This document shows positions 34,001 to 43,678 of a stretch of DNA of 64,000 nucleotides, in pieces. The translations under genes were made by a program, and so were the position numbers. Each line of letters opens with the position of its first letter. Within the stretch, counting starts at the first letter, position 1. The notes beneath the pieces were generated by a model that was not told the origin of the DNA, ran no database searches, and saw only the letters and a list, made by a program, of their open reading frames with translations. The DNA comes from Candidatus Zhuqueibacterota bacterium (GTDB lineage: Bacteria > Zhuqueibacterota > Zhuqueibacteria > Oceanimicrobiales > Oceanimicrobiaceae), in NCBI GenBank assembly GCA_029261995.1, contig JAJDAF010000030.1, positions 1 to 64,000 on the forward strand, given 5' to 3'.

Positions 34001-37000
34001 ATGGCAACAGTAGATTTGAAATCACAGACCGGACAGCTCGATCCGGATTCAATTGGTGACCTGTTACAGATACTCGATGAGCGGGGCGCAGCCTCAATCA
34101 AGACCGCCCGTGAGCTGGAACTGGACACCCTCTTCGAGGTCGGCAGGCGGCTGGTGGGTGATGTGCAGAAATGCACCGGTGAGGAGTGTCAGGCCGCCGA
34201 ATCCAGGCTGTTACGCTTTTTGAGCGTGGCGCGACGACCAGGCCTGTTGACCCGAATCGCAGGGGACGAACGTCAGGATGAATGGTTTGCGCTCGTTCTT
34301 GACGCCATCATCGCATGCAATTTCACGACGGGCAAGCTGTTCTTACAGCGTGTTGGCGAGTACGGCAACAAGACGGTGTTTAAGACCCTCACGAGGCGCA
34401 ATGTCGCCGACACCTCCTGGTCACAATTGCGCCAGCACGTTTTCGCTGTGGCAAAAGGCCTGATGGCCCTGTCCGAGGAGTATGGGGCGGCGGGCGCCAG
34501 GTGCCGGGCTGCCATCCTGTCGGAAAACACCCTCGACATGGTGGCGTTTGACCTTGCCTGCCTGACGTGCGGCTTCGTGAACGTGCCACTCCCGGTAAAT
34601 GCTACACCTCAAACCATCCGGTTCATCTTGGACCATTCACATTCCGACCTGGTATTCATCTCCAAAGATGGCAGGCTGGCTGAGTTTATGGGAACTCGAG
34701 GCCAACTCAAACATCTGAAGCTGACTATCGCTCTAAACACCAGCAAACCGCTCGACGACGACGATTTGATCAGCTACGATGAATTCCTGCACAAAGGTGA
34801 CCATTTACCAGACAGTGCGGTAATTGACGCCATCGAGGCAGTTGGCATTGATGACCTGGCCACCATTATGTACACTTCCGGCACAACCGAGATGCCAAAG
34901 GGCATCAAGTTCTCGCAACGTAACATTGTCAGCAAGCGTTTTGCGCGAGCCATTGCGCTGCCCGAAATTGGTGACCAGGACCGCTTCCTGTGCTACCTGC
35001 CGCTGTTCCACACGTTTGGCCGCTACTTCGAAATGATGGGAGCCATTTTCTGGGGCGCGACCTATATTTTCATCGACAACACCAAGATTGAAACGATCAT
35101 CGACAACATGCGCCTGACCGGACCGACCGTGTTCATCAGCATTCCCAGAAAGTGGATTCAACTCTACGAAAAAATCAGTGAGAGAATAGATGTTGAGAAT
35201 GCCGAGACCGCCACAGCGGCATCGGTTGTGCGCGACATCACGGGTGGTCGCCTCAAGTGGGGGCTGTCCGCGGCCGGCTATCTCGACCCGGATATTTTCC
35301 GCTTCTTTCAGGAGTGCGGCACGGAGATCATGAGCGGCTTCGGCATGACAGAAGCCACTGGCGGCATTACCATGACCCCGCCGTCCGGCTACCGGGAGAA
35401 TTCCGTGGGCGTAGCCCTGCCAGGAATCGAACTCAAGCTTGCAAAAGATGGCGAAATGCTCATCCGCGGCCCCTACGTGACCATCGGATACCTGGACGAC
35501 GAGCATAGCGGCCTCGAAGACGGCTGGCTGCGTACGGGGGACATTTTCAAGCAAGACAGCCAGGGCTTCTACGAAATCATTGACCGCAAGAAGGAGATCT
35601 ACAAAAACGTTCAGGGCGAGACCATCTCTCCTCAAAAAATTGAGAACCTGTTTAGCGACTTTGAGGCGATCAAACGGGTTTTCCTGGTCGGCGACCACCG
35701 GGAGTTCAATACCCTGCTCATCCATCCGAACTACGACTTCGGAGAAGTCAATCTTCGCAAGATGAACAAGGACAAACTGAAGGAATTCTTCGGCTCCTTC
35801 GTGGTAACCGTGAATCAATTTCTGGCGGCGTACGAGCGCATTGTAAATTTCGCGCTGATCGACAGAGATTTCGAGGCCGAGCGCGGTGAGCTGACCGCAA
35901 AAAACACCTACAAACGCAAGGAAATTGAGAAAAATTTCGCATCCGTGGTCGATGACATGTACGCCAAGGATTTTGCGCCCCTGACCATCGATGGCTTTGA
36001 AATCCGGATCCCGGCCTGGTTCCTACGTGAAAAAGGCCTGACCGCGGACGACCTGAAGATTGCTGGTTCCAAATTGATGCTCGCGCGCACTCAGTCGCAT
36101 CTGCAGGTCAAGCGCTTGTCGAGATCCTCGTGCTGCCAAATGCAAATCGGAGACTTCGTGTATCAGACCAGCAAACCTTTCCTGAATCTGAGTGCCATCA
36201 TCCGGGACGCATCGCTGCTCATCGGCAATATCGAGTTGGCGGAGTTTGTTGGCCGCGAGACACTGCGCAGATCACGACCGAGACGTGCGTTGGACGACAT
36301 TTCACTGATGCCGGCCGCTGCGGATGGATTGTCGGCGGAAACTCCGCGGGAAATTGAGCGGTTGCTGGCGGCGAACGAACTGACCGTGTTCGGCATTCAC
36401 CTGGCCGCGCGCGTCCTGCAATCCCGGCAGGAGAAGCCCGGCCTGGAAGCCATCGATTATCTTGAAGCGGTCATCCTGGACCGCAGCGAGAAAACGCTCG
36501 AATTCGCCAGGCTGGTCTTGCTGCGCACCTTCGGCTCCGCCAGTGCGGCGATCAAACGCCGGGCCTTCTGCGTTCTCGTCACCACTGAGAAACGGGACCT
36601 GCTTACTCCTGTTCTGAACCGTTTCCTTTTGACTGAACACAACACTCTCAACGCTGACCTTATCGACCGCCTCAGCAAGCACGATTTCTCCAGAGACCAA
36701 CTGCGCAGTGTTCTGAACTACGTATCTGAATGCCTGCAAAAAATTGAACGCGGTGAGGAGAAGCCCTCTAGATATCCTATCCGCGAGCTGCTCAAATTGG
36801 TCACATTCTACGGCATCAACCATCCGGTTTCTTACAAAGCGATACGGGCGGAACTTGTTCGCTGGCACCTCAACATCGACGACCGGAGCCTGAAAAAACA
36901 GGCCTACGACTGCCTGCAGGCGCTGCTCCAAGGGTTTCGCGGCTGGCTGGGAGCCAATCCGCAGGTTGCAATCGATACGGACACCTCACAGGAATTCCGC

Positions 37001-38764
37001 TGGAAAGACGTGGTCACGTTTGACGAATCCGTACCAACTGAAGATCGCGAGACCATGGCCGAGGCAATCGCCAGTCAACCGCTACTGCGCGAGGCCATAT
37101 TTGTTCTTTCCGGCGGACGCCAGATTCCATTGCAGGAGATTCCAGCCAGCGGAATTTACATCAGTTTTCTCGGTGCGTTGCATGGCAAAGCCGTCTACCG
37201 GGCAGCCGTGCAAACCCACAATTACGGTCCCTTCGACGTCGCAATCAACATCAATCGCTCCCTCAGTGAAGAGCAAGTTTTGTCTGAAATCCACTGGCTT
37301 ATTTGTGCCGGCAGCGGCGAATCCAACCAGCCGCTGGTGGAGGAATTTGGCGGCTACTGGCCGGAATATAGCCTTTGGACGGAAGAATTTGTGCCGGGCG
37401 ATACGGTCGCCAAGTTCCTTAGGAGGCTGCACCGGCAGAAACCACAGCGTGGACAGAACCGGGCCCTGCAGCTCTGGCCTTCGTTCGTTTGGAGCGGCCT
37501 GAGCGCCTACGTCGATTTCTGGAATCGAAGCGGACGCCGGCTGTTGATTGCGGATCCGACGCCAGACAATGTCATCGTCCCGGCGCACGATTTTCAGATT
37601 GGCTTTCGCATCGTCTCGATTTCGTCCCGAAAGTCATTCGGCAATCTGTTGGACATGATGCTCGGCTTCCGCCACCATTTCGTGCAATCCGCTGAGAAGG
37701 AGCATCCTTCCCTTGCCGGCAAGTGCTCGTGGCACGTCATCTTCTCGGCTTTTCTCGAGATTCTGGGAGAAACAGAGGGAATCGCGCTTTTCGAAGAGGC
37801 CTTGAACACGGCGCCATCGGCCGCACCTGAAACAGGGCAGGCAGAGTTGTGCGAAGAACTGCGGGAATTTATCGGCTCGGTAAGAAAACTGGGATATCGG
37901 CCTGAAAGACTGCACTTCGCGATTCAACGGTTCAACAGATGGCACGCGCTCAATCCTGCCGCCACTCCCGAGGCCCGCATGCAGACCATGCGGGATATTT
38001 ACACAACTTACATCCTGGCCAAAGTAGACAAAACCTACCCGGGCGCACGCATCCAGTTCTATCGTGACACCGCCTTTGCGCAGAGCAACAAAAAAGTTAT
38101 CGACGGTCTCAATCGTGTGCTACGCAAACTCAAAGCCAATCAGTTGGAGAAATATGAACTGCCGGAGCAGTTCGCGCAACTGCGCAACGACACAGAATTC
38201 AGTGATGAAGAGGAGTACTTCCTCACCCGGCTGTCCTACCCGCATCTGGGAGCGCAGGCCAACGCACAATTCATCGCGTTGACCAAGGATGGCGCCGAGC
38301 GAACCGCACTGGTGGTTTTCATCGGAGACAGCGAAGGCAGGCAACTTGCGATCCGCAAGCCTGCCAATCCTAAGGAAGTGGCCAAGCTGCACCGGTTGTT
38401 CACCAGCGCGAAACTTCCGGTGGAGTTTCAACCCGGACATCAGTTTCTGGTTGTGCTCAACCCGAGGGGTCACGTGGTCGGCGGCATGTTCTACCGGCAG
38501 GTGGCCACCACGCATGTTCACATCGAAAAGATCGTTGTGCAGGAGCGCCATCGACGAAAAGAAATCAGTGACGGGCTGCTGAACGAACTCTTCAACCGCC
38601 TGCGCAGTCGAGGAGTTGAGATTGTTACCGTAGGATACCTGCGGCCACAATTCTTCTACAAGTTCGGCTTTAAAATCGACCACCGCTACGGAAACATGGT
38701 CAAACGGCTGGACGAGGAGACCGAGCCGCTTACCCCGGTGGAGCTGGAGCAATTCCTGGATTAG
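34001..38764 (+). CDS. Giant acyl/aryl-CoA-synthetase-like protein with C-terminal GNAT domain
   Basis: The 1587-residue protein starts with a helical segment (1-110). A complete adenylate-forming domain follows (about 115-650): YTSGTTEMPKG near 290, SGFGMTEATGG near 445, RTGD near 511, DRKKEIYKNVQGE near 528 and the lysine motif LTAKNTYKR near 632. Residues 750-1000 look alpha-helical, HEAT-like. Residues about 1040-1200 weakly resemble a degenerate kinase fold (DVAININ, hinge LWTEEFVPG, then DPTPDNVIV). Residues about 1420-1587 are GNAT-like (IVVQERHRRKEISDGLL, FFYKFGF). No carrier-protein domain is apparent. It may activate an acid and control or transfer the acyl group; that is inference. 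The gene stands alone on its strand. Confidence 0.9.
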   Translation: MATVDLKSQTGQLDPDSIGDLLQILDERGAASIKTARELELDTLFEVGRRLVGDVQKCTGEECQAAESRLLRFLSVARRPGLLTRIAGDERQDEWFALVLDAIIACNFTTGKLFLQRVGEYGNKTVFKTLTRRNVADTSWSQLRQHVFAVAKGLMALSEEYGAAGARCRAAILSENTLDMVAFDLACLTCGFVNVPLPVNATPQTIRFILDHSHSDLVFISKDGRLAEFMGTRGQLKHLKLTIALNTSKPLDDDDLISYDEFLHKGDHLPDSAVIDAIEAVGIDDLATIMYTSGTTEMPKGIKFSQRNIVSKRFARAIALPEIGDQDRFLCYLPLFHTFGRYFEMMGAIFWGATYIFIDNTKIETIIDNMRLTGPTVFISIPRKWIQLYEKISERIDVENAETATAASVVRDITGGRLKWGLSAAGYLDPDIFRFFQECGTEIMSGFGMTEATGGITMTPPSGYRENSVGVALPGIELKLAKDGEMLIRGPYVTIGYLDDEHSGLEDGWLRTGDIFKQDSQGFYEIIDRKKEIYKNVQGETISPQKIENLFSDFEAIKRVFLVGDHREFNTLLIHPNYDFGEVNLRKMNKDKLKEFFGSFVVTVNQFLAAYERIVNFALIDRDFEAERGELTAKNTYKRKEIEKNFASVVDDMYAKDFAPLTIDGFEIRIPAWFLREKGLTADDLKIAGSKLMLARTQSHLQVKRLSRSSCCQMQIGDFVYQTSKPFLNLSAIIRDASLLIGNIELAEFVGRETLRRSRPRRALDDISLMPAAADGLSAETPREIERLLAANELTVFGIHLAARVLQSRQEKPGLEAIDYLEAVILDRSEKTLEFARLVLLRTFGSASAAIKRRAFCVLVTTEKRDLLTPVLNRFLLTEHNTLNADLIDRLSKHDFSRDQLRSVLNYVSECLQKIERGEEKPSRYPIRELLKLVTFYGINHPVSYKAIRAELVRWHLNIDDRSLKKQAYDCLQALLQGFRGWLGANPQVAIDTDTSQEFRWKDVVTFDESVPTEDRETMAEAIASQPLLREAIFVLSGGRQIPLQEIPASGIYISFLGALHGKAVYRAAVQTHNYGPFDVAININRSLSEEQVLSEIHWLICAGSGESNQPLVEEFGGYWPEYSLWTEEFVPGDTVAKFLRRLHRQKPQRGQNRALQLWPSFVWSGLSAYVDFWNRSGRRLLIADPTPDNVIVPAHDFQIGFRIVSISSRKSFGNLLDMMLGFRHHFVQSAEKEHPSLAGKCSWHVIFSAFLEILGETEGIALFEEALNTAPSAAPETGQAELCEELREFIGSVRKLGYRPERLHFAIQRFNRWHALNPAATPEARMQTMRDIYTTYILAKVDKTYPGARIQFYRDTAFAQSNKKVIDGLNRVLRKLKANQLEKYELPEQFAQLRNDTEFSDEEEYFLTRLSYPHLGAQANAQFIALTKDGAERTALVVFIGDSEGRQLAIRKPANPKEVAKLHRLFTSAKLPVEFQPGHQFLVVLNPRGHVVGGMFYRQVATTHVHIEKIVVQERHRRKEISDGLLNELFNRLRSRGVEIVTVGYLRPQFFYKFGFKIDHRYGNMVKRLDEETEPLTPVELEQFLD

Positions 38765-38777
38765 CAAACCGTGTGGT

Positions 38778-38811
38778 CCGCATCAGCATTGACCGGGAAT
38801 TTCTGATGCGG
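38778..38811. terminator. Hairpin between convergent genes
   Basis: Perfect 9-bp stem CCGCATCAG/CTGATGCGG with a 16-base loop, between the stop codons of the convergent synthetase and ackA genes. No T-tract follows, so termination by this hairpin is only likely from position. Confidence 0.45.
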
Positions 38812-38812
38812 T

Positions 38813-40063
38813 TCACCAGCGCCTGGTGGCGTTCTCAACCACGCGTACGGTATCGCGCGCAATCAGCAGTTCTTCGTTTGTCGGAAAGACAAAGGCCTTG
38901 AGCGTGCTCGACTCCTTGGAAATGCAGGCACTTTCTCCACCGCTGGTTTTATTGTTTTTTCTCTTGTCGAGATTCAAACCAATACTTTCCAGGCCTGCGC
39001 TGATGCGTTCGCGGATGACGGGTGAGTTTTCTCCAATGCCTCCAGTGAAGACAAGCGCATCGACCTTGCCGGCCATCTCAACAAAATAAGAGCCAATGTA
39101 TTTGCGGACACGCCGACAGAATATATCGATGGCCAACTTGGCACGGCGGTCCTGATTCTCAGCCTCCTCTTCGAGCAACTCCCGCATGTCGTTGGTCAAG
39201 CCGGAAATTCCAAGTAAACCGGAGCGTCTGTTCAACATGGTATCGATCTCGCCGAAACTCAGCCCTTCCTTGTGGTGCAGGAAATCCAGGATCGAAGCAT
39301 CGATATCGCCTGGCCGTGTCCCCATCACCAAGCCCTCCAGGGGCGTGAACCCCATCGAGGTATCAAACGACTCGCCCTTCCGGACGGCGCAGGCAGAGCA
39401 GCCGTTGCCAAGGTGAAGGGAAATGATGTTGACCTGCTGCAATTTCAAGTCGTGTTCCCGGCGGTAGCGGTAGGCGATGTAGCGGTGAGATGTGCCGTGA
39501 AAGCCGTAGCGCCGTATTTTGTAGCGCCGGTAGAGCGGATACGGAAGCCCGTACAAATACGAAGACTCCGGCATGGTTGAATGAAACGAGGTATCAAAGA
39601 CCGCCACCTGGGGTACGGCCTCCCCAAGAAGCTCCGTGACGGCGCTGATGCCTTTGAGATTGGCCGGATTGTGCAGTGGCGCCAGCTCGATGCAATCCTC
39701 AACGCCGCTGATGATCTCTTCATTGATCCGTACCGAGCGGCTGAATTTCTCGCCGCCGTGCACCACGCGATGGCCAACCGCGTGAACATCGGACAGCGAC
39801 TGAATCTGGTGGATATTTGAGCCTGGCGAAATGATCCAACGCAAGATGAAATCGATGGCCGCCCGGTGGTCCCGCAGAGGTGCGTCCTGCTTAATCTTCT
39901 TTTGGTCACCGCCTTGCAGTGTGATGAGAGAATGGCTGCCAACGCGCTCCAGAACCCCACGCGCAAGACACTTGTCCGTGTTGGTTTCGATCTGCTCGAG
40001 ACTGGTATCGATAATTTGAAACTTGACTGAAGATGAGCCGCAGTTGAGTACTAATATATTCAT
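38813..40063 (-). CDS. ackA: Acetate kinase
   Basis: The 416-residue ASKHA-fold kinase interconverts acetyl phosphate and acetate with ADP/ATP. Motifs are LNCGSSSVKF at the N-terminus, HRVVHGG, FHGTSHRY, SFDTSMGFTPLEGLVMGTR and FTGGIGENSPVIRE. The ATG at 40063 has GGGAG six bases upstream; in-frame sequence before it lacks family similarity. No phosphotransacetylase gene is visible nearby, so it depends on a pta elsewhere. Confidence 0.96.
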   Translation of the reverse strand: MNILVLNCGSSSVKFQIIDTSLEQIETNTDKCLARGVLERVGSHSLITLQGGDQKKIKQDAPLRDHRAAIDFILRWIISPGSNIHQIQSLSDVHAVGHRVVHGGEKFSRSVRINEEIISGVEDCIELAPLHNPANLKGISAVTELLGEAVPQVAVFDTSFHSTMPESSYLYGLPYPLYRRYKIRRYGFHGTSHRYIAYRYRREHDLKLQQVNIISLHLGNGCSACAVRKGESFDTSMGFTPLEGLVMGTRPGDIDASILDFLHHKEGLSFGEIDTMLNRRSGLLGISGLTNDMRELLEEEAENQDRRAKLAIDIFCRRVRKYIGSYFVEMAGKVDALVFTGGIGENSPVIRERISAGLESIGLNLDKRKNNKTSGGESACISKESSTLKAFVFPTNEELLIARDTVRVVENATRRW

Positions 40064-40156
40064 AACAACTCCCGAATGACGCTTATTAAGTAGAGCGATG
40101 TTTGACAAATCGACTACATAATAGCAAAAAATCATTAAGGGGCAATAAAATAAAAA

Positions 40157-40184
40157 GGCAGGCGCATTTTTAATGCAACCTGCC
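40157..40184 (-). terminator. Rho-independent terminator after cytochrome gene
   Basis: On the minus strand, stem GGCAGG/CCTGCC with an inner GCATT/AATGC stem is followed by TTTTTATTTTATT. It ends transcription of the dihaem cytochrome gene before ackA. Confidence 0.85.
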
Positions 40185-40273
40185 CTGTGGCAGCACATGA
40201 TTTTCAGTTCAAGAGCCGGAGTCCGGAGCCAAAATGAACCCTGAATCTGCTATGAACTCGCACTCCGCCGATT

Positions 40274-40296
40274 CGCTCTACACGCTACGCTCCACG
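40274..40296. repeat. 23-bp dispersed element, copy 2
   Basis: CGCTCTAC-acgct-ACGCTCCACG, 20 of 23 positions identical to 140-162. It lies just downstream of the cytochrome stop codon, the same relative position as copy 1. Confidence 0.5.
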
Positions 40297-40304
40297 CTTC
40301 GCAT

Positions 40305-41042
40305 TTATTTGTTGGCAAGCTCATCCAACCGCTTCTTTGCGCGGCGGTTGTTCGGCTGAAGCTCAAGCGCTTTCGTAAAATGCTTGATGGCCATTTGCGT
40401 GTCCCCTTTCTCTGCGAACGCTTCGCCAAGCGTATGGTAAGTCATGCCAGACTCCGGATAGAACTCGATATTGAGCTTAAGAAAGGCGATGGCCGCGTTC
40501 ATATCATCAAGCTGACTGGCGAGGCCAACCAGCGGCCGCTCCCTGAAGTCGAAAGAGAAGCCACCATAATTTTGTTCGCGCAACTCGCGATATTTGGCAA
40601 TGGCCGCATCCAGGCCGCTTTCGTTTAGTGTCCGGGTCAGGGTCTGTGCCAGAGTGAACGGCTTCGCCTGCCCGTGGTGGCAGGTCGCGCAATTAACAGA
40701 GAGTGGCGCACGCTGGTCGTCCGGCAGCAGGCTGAGAAAATGCTGGTTGATTTGATTGCGCATTCGCATCATGACTCTGGCGGTTTCTTTCGCGTCCTTC
40801 TCGTCAGAAGCAAAGTCAAAGGTGGACAGCGGCTGGCCCTCTTCGCCGACATGACAGTGGCTGCAGCGCACGCCCATTCCGATAGCGAAGGAGCGCATGT
40901 TTGACATCAACTCCTGTTTTGTGACTTCCTTCGGCAAGACCTGCAGGTTTGTGAAGGTGTCGGGAACCTGGGCGGAAAGCGTACCGGCAACAACAAGGCT
41001 GAAGAGCAAACTGGCTTTCAGATTCGCACGGCGTAGACTCAT
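40305..41042 (-). CDS. Periplasmic dihaem cytochrome c with TPR repeats
   Basis: The 245-residue exported protein has a signal peptide ending near LSAQ, then a domain with FTNLQVLPKEVTKQELMSNM. That stretch resembles the reaction-centre cytochrome c subunit family (CytoC_RC). It has two haem sites, CSHCH and CATCH. The C-terminal third is TPR-like (SGMTYHTLGEAFAEKGDTQMA). It should be a membrane-side electron carrier or oxidative-stress protein; the partner is unknown. It is a client of the CcmE/CcmF system. A terminator follows at 40157-40184. Confidence 0.88.
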   Translation of the reverse strand: MSLRRANLKASLLFSLVVAGTLSAQVPDTFTNLQVLPKEVTKQELMSNMRSFAIGMGVRCSHCHVGEEGQPLSTFDFASDEKDAKETARVMMRMRNQINQHFLSLLPDDQRAPLSVNCATCHHGQAKPFTLAQTLTRTLNESGLDAAIAKYRELREQNYGGFSFDFRERPLVGLASQLDDMNAAIAFLKLNIEFYPESGMTYHTLGEAFAEKGDTQMAIKHFTKALELQPNNRRAKKRLDELANK

Positions 41043-41277
41043 AATTTTCTCCTGCGGTTAATAATACACTACATTCCTGGTTGCCGGAATATAACGGAGC
41101 CACCCTGCGGCAGTTACGGTTTTGTGATGGATGGATGGATGGCCGGGACGGACGACCAGAGGAGCGGGACGAGTTTGCCTGACGGATTCATCAGGCCCGC
41201 AGGTATTGAGTGATAGTTACGCGCTGTTTTTCTGAAAAAACGATTTGGCTACAAATCCGCTGTAGCAATAAACCCAA

Positions 41278-41309
41278 AACGCCCCCGCTGTAGAATCGTC
41301 GGGGGCGTT
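41278..41309 (-). terminator. Rho-independent terminator after fadN
   Basis: Perfect 10-bp stem AACGCCCCCG/CGGGGGCGTT with a 12-base loop, followed on the minus strand by TTGGGTTTATT (the arm itself ends in TT). It lies 14 bases after the fadN stop codon. Confidence 0.85.
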
Positions 41310-41323
41310 TCATTGTGGTTTAG

Positions 41324-43669
41324 TTAATTGCGCAGCGGTTTGCCCTTTTTGAGCATGTGCTGCATCCGGTCTTGCGACAATTTCTCGCCACACAGGCTGA
41401 CGAAGGCTTCGCGTTCCAGATTGAGAACCGTCTGCTCGTCAACCGGACGGGTCGGTGATGCGATATCACCACCAGTGAGCACCCTGGCCAGAGCCGCGCC
41501 AATGAGTCGGTCGTGCGCGGAGATCTTTCCTGCTTTGACAAAATCATCCAGTGAGGCATCTATGGCCAGGCGGCCACCCTCACCAGGCAGGACGATGTCT
41601 TTTCTCATCACCGGCGGCTGGTAGTTCGCTGACAGCGCCAGTACCGCTTGCTTCGCCTCAGACAACAGGTGTTGCGAATTCAGAACAATCCGGTCGGATT
41701 TTCTCAAATACCCCAGTCGCACAGCCTCCTTGGCCGAGGAAGAAACCTTGCCAAAACCGATGGTCTCAAAAGTTTTTTGAACCAGTGGAAACGGCCCGCT
41801 GCGCACTTTTTCCAAGGTAGCCAGATTGTTTAGCAGTACCCGCAAATTTCCACCGGCGCCCGGGATCAATCCGACGCCCACTTCAACCAATCCGCAGTAT
41901 AGTTCCGCGGATGCTACGACCTGGTCAGCAAATGCCGCGGATTCGTAGCCGCCACCGAGACACAATCCAAACGGCGCCGCAACTACCGGATAGGGCGCGA
42001 ATTTCAGGGCTTGAGTTACATCCTGGAAAGTCTTGCTGATAGCTTCAACACCCTGCCAGTTTTTGTCCTGGCAAAGCTGAAGGATCAACGCAAGGTTGGC
42101 TCCGGCGGAAAAATTCTGACCCTGATGGCCAATAACCAAACCCTTGAAGCCCTCGCGCGGCACAAGCTCCAAGGCCGTTTCAAGCATATCAATAATGGAG
42201 GCATCGATGGGATTCATCACTGATTGCAGGGCACTGTGAAATTCGAGATTGAGCACACCGTCGCCGATATCCACCAGGCTCGCACACCAGTTGCGCTTGA
42301 CTTCCTTGCCGGCCTTTTTAAGGCTGAGCAGGTCCGTGGATTTCTCATCCTGTGGGTATGGCACGTCTTTCTTTGCAGAGAGGTCATAGTAGACGGGGCC
42401 GCTATCGGAATAGCCATAAAAATGTTGTGCGCCGGACTTTACCAGGTCCGTGACCCAGGCCGGCACCTTTTTGCCTTCCCGTTCCATGCGCTTCACCGAA
42501 GCTTGCAGACCGATGGCGTCCCAAGTCTCGAAGGGTCCCATTTCCCAACCGAAGCCCCATTTCATGGCATTGTCAACCGAGATGATGTCGTCAGAAATTT
42601 CAGGCAAGCGGTTTGCAGTGTAGATGAGCGTTCCAGCCAACAGCTCCCAGAAGAATTTTCCAGCCGCGTCATCGCTGAAGGCCAGTGCTTTGATTCGCTC
42701 AGCCGTGGTGTGAAAGCTTTTGGCGACCCTGAATCCATCAAAGCGTACTTTCTTCTGCGGTCCATGCTCGAGGGTTGAGAAATTGATTGAGAGAATGTCT
42801 TTGTCAATTTTCTGGTAGAAACCCTGCCGCACTTTCTGACCTGTCATGCCCTTCTCCAGCATCTGAGCCAGGAAATCCGGAACCTTGAACATATCACGTT
42901 GCTCGTCATTTGGGCAGAACTCATAGGTATTGCGAGCCACGTGAGCGAGCGTGTCCAGACCCACAACATCCGCCGTACGGTAGGTTGCGCTTTTGGGGCG
43001 TCCCACCAGTGTGCCTGTGAGTTTGTCCACTTCTTCCACAGTCAGATTCATTTCCGGGGTCAGTTTCATACACAGCATCATACCGAAGGTGCCGATACGG
43101 TTGGCGATAAAATTTGGCGTGTCCTTGGCCGTGACCACACCTTTGCCGAGTACATCTTCACAAAAACTAGCCAGGGTTGCGACGTGCGCTGAGTCTGTTT
43201 TTTCTCCAGCGACCAGTTCGAGAAGCCGCATGTAGCGCGGCGGATTGAAAAAATGTGTGACCAGAAAGCGTTTTTGAAAATCGTCAGCCATGCCATCCAT
43301 CATCTTTTCGATGGAGATGCCAGAGGTGTTTGAGCTTACCGCAGCGCCGTCTTTCAGATGTGGCGCGATGCGATTGAACAGCAATTGCTTGATGTCCAGA
43401 CGCTCGATGACCGCTTCAACCACCCAATCGACCTCGCCCAGGCGGCTGACGTGGTCGTCGTAATTGCAGGGTTCAATCAGGTTCGCGGTTCGCGGATTGT
43501 AGAACGGCGCGGGCTTGAGCGCAAGCGCGGCCGCCTTGCCTTTCTCGGAAATCTCTTGAGAAATATCGAAAAGCAGAGATGGAATGCCGGCATTCGAAAA
43601 GTGTGCCGCAAGCTGCGCCCCCATAACACCCGCACCCAAGACGGCCACCTTTTCAATTTTCTGAGCCAT
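41324..43669 (-). CDS. fadN: 3-hydroxyacyl-CoA dehydrogenase / enoyl-CoA hydratase, FadN type
   Basis: The 781-residue bifunctional beta-oxidation enzyme has the dehydrogenase first (VLGAGVMGAQLAAHFSNAG, NAD binding, residues 10-28) and the crotonase domain after about residue 480 (GQNFSAGANLA, GLCLGGGYE, GLIPGAGG). This is the reverse of E. coli FadB and the same order and length as Bacillus FadN. GGAGG lies five bases before the ATG. It is the last gene of a fadE-fadA-fadN operon. Confidence 0.93.
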   Translation of the reverse strand: MAQKIEKVAVLGAGVMGAQLAAHFSNAGIPSLLFDISQEISEKGKAAALALKPAPFYNPRTANLIEPCNYDDHVSRLGEVDWVVEAVIERLDIKQLLFNRIAPHLKDGAAVSSNTSGISIEKMMDGMADDFQKRFLVTHFFNPPRYMRLLELVAGEKTDSAHVATLASFCEDVLGKGVVTAKDTPNFIANRIGTFGMMLCMKLTPEMNLTVEEVDKLTGTLVGRPKSATYRTADVVGLDTLAHVARNTYEFCPNDEQRDMFKVPDFLAQMLEKGMTGQKVRQGFYQKIDKDILSINFSTLEHGPQKKVRFDGFRVAKSFHTTAERIKALAFSDDAAGKFFWELLAGTLIYTANRLPEISDDIISVDNAMKWGFGWEMGPFETWDAIGLQASVKRMEREGKKVPAWVTDLVKSGAQHFYGYSDSGPVYYDLSAKKDVPYPQDEKSTDLLSLKKAGKEVKRNWCASLVDIGDGVLNLEFHSALQSVMNPIDASIIDMLETALELVPREGFKGLVIGHQGQNFSAGANLALILQLCQDKNWQGVEAISKTFQDVTQALKFAPYPVVAAPFGLCLGGGYESAAFADQVVASAELYCGLVEVGVGLIPGAGGNLRVLLNNLATLEKVRSGPFPLVQKTFETIGFGKVSSSAKEAVRLGYLRKSDRIVLNSQHLLSEAKQAVLALSANYQPPVMRKDIVLPGEGGRLAIDASLDDFVKAGKISAHDRLIGAALARVLTGGDIASPTRPVDEQTVLNLEREAFVSLCGEKLSQDRMQHMLKKGKPLRN

Positions 43670-43678
43670 GGTGACCTC

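Noticed and set aside
33693-34013. Possible 106-residue gene before the giant synthetase
   Set aside because: Atypical composition, no ribosome site, overlaps the trxB promoter and the synthetase start; judged non-coding.
34805-35818. Antisense open frame (337 residues) opposite the synthetase
   Set aside because: It mirrors the adenylation domain, and its translation has no family signature.
41126-41142. ATGG tandem repeat (four units)
   Set aside because: Short microsatellite in an intergenic region, no gene or hairpin associated.
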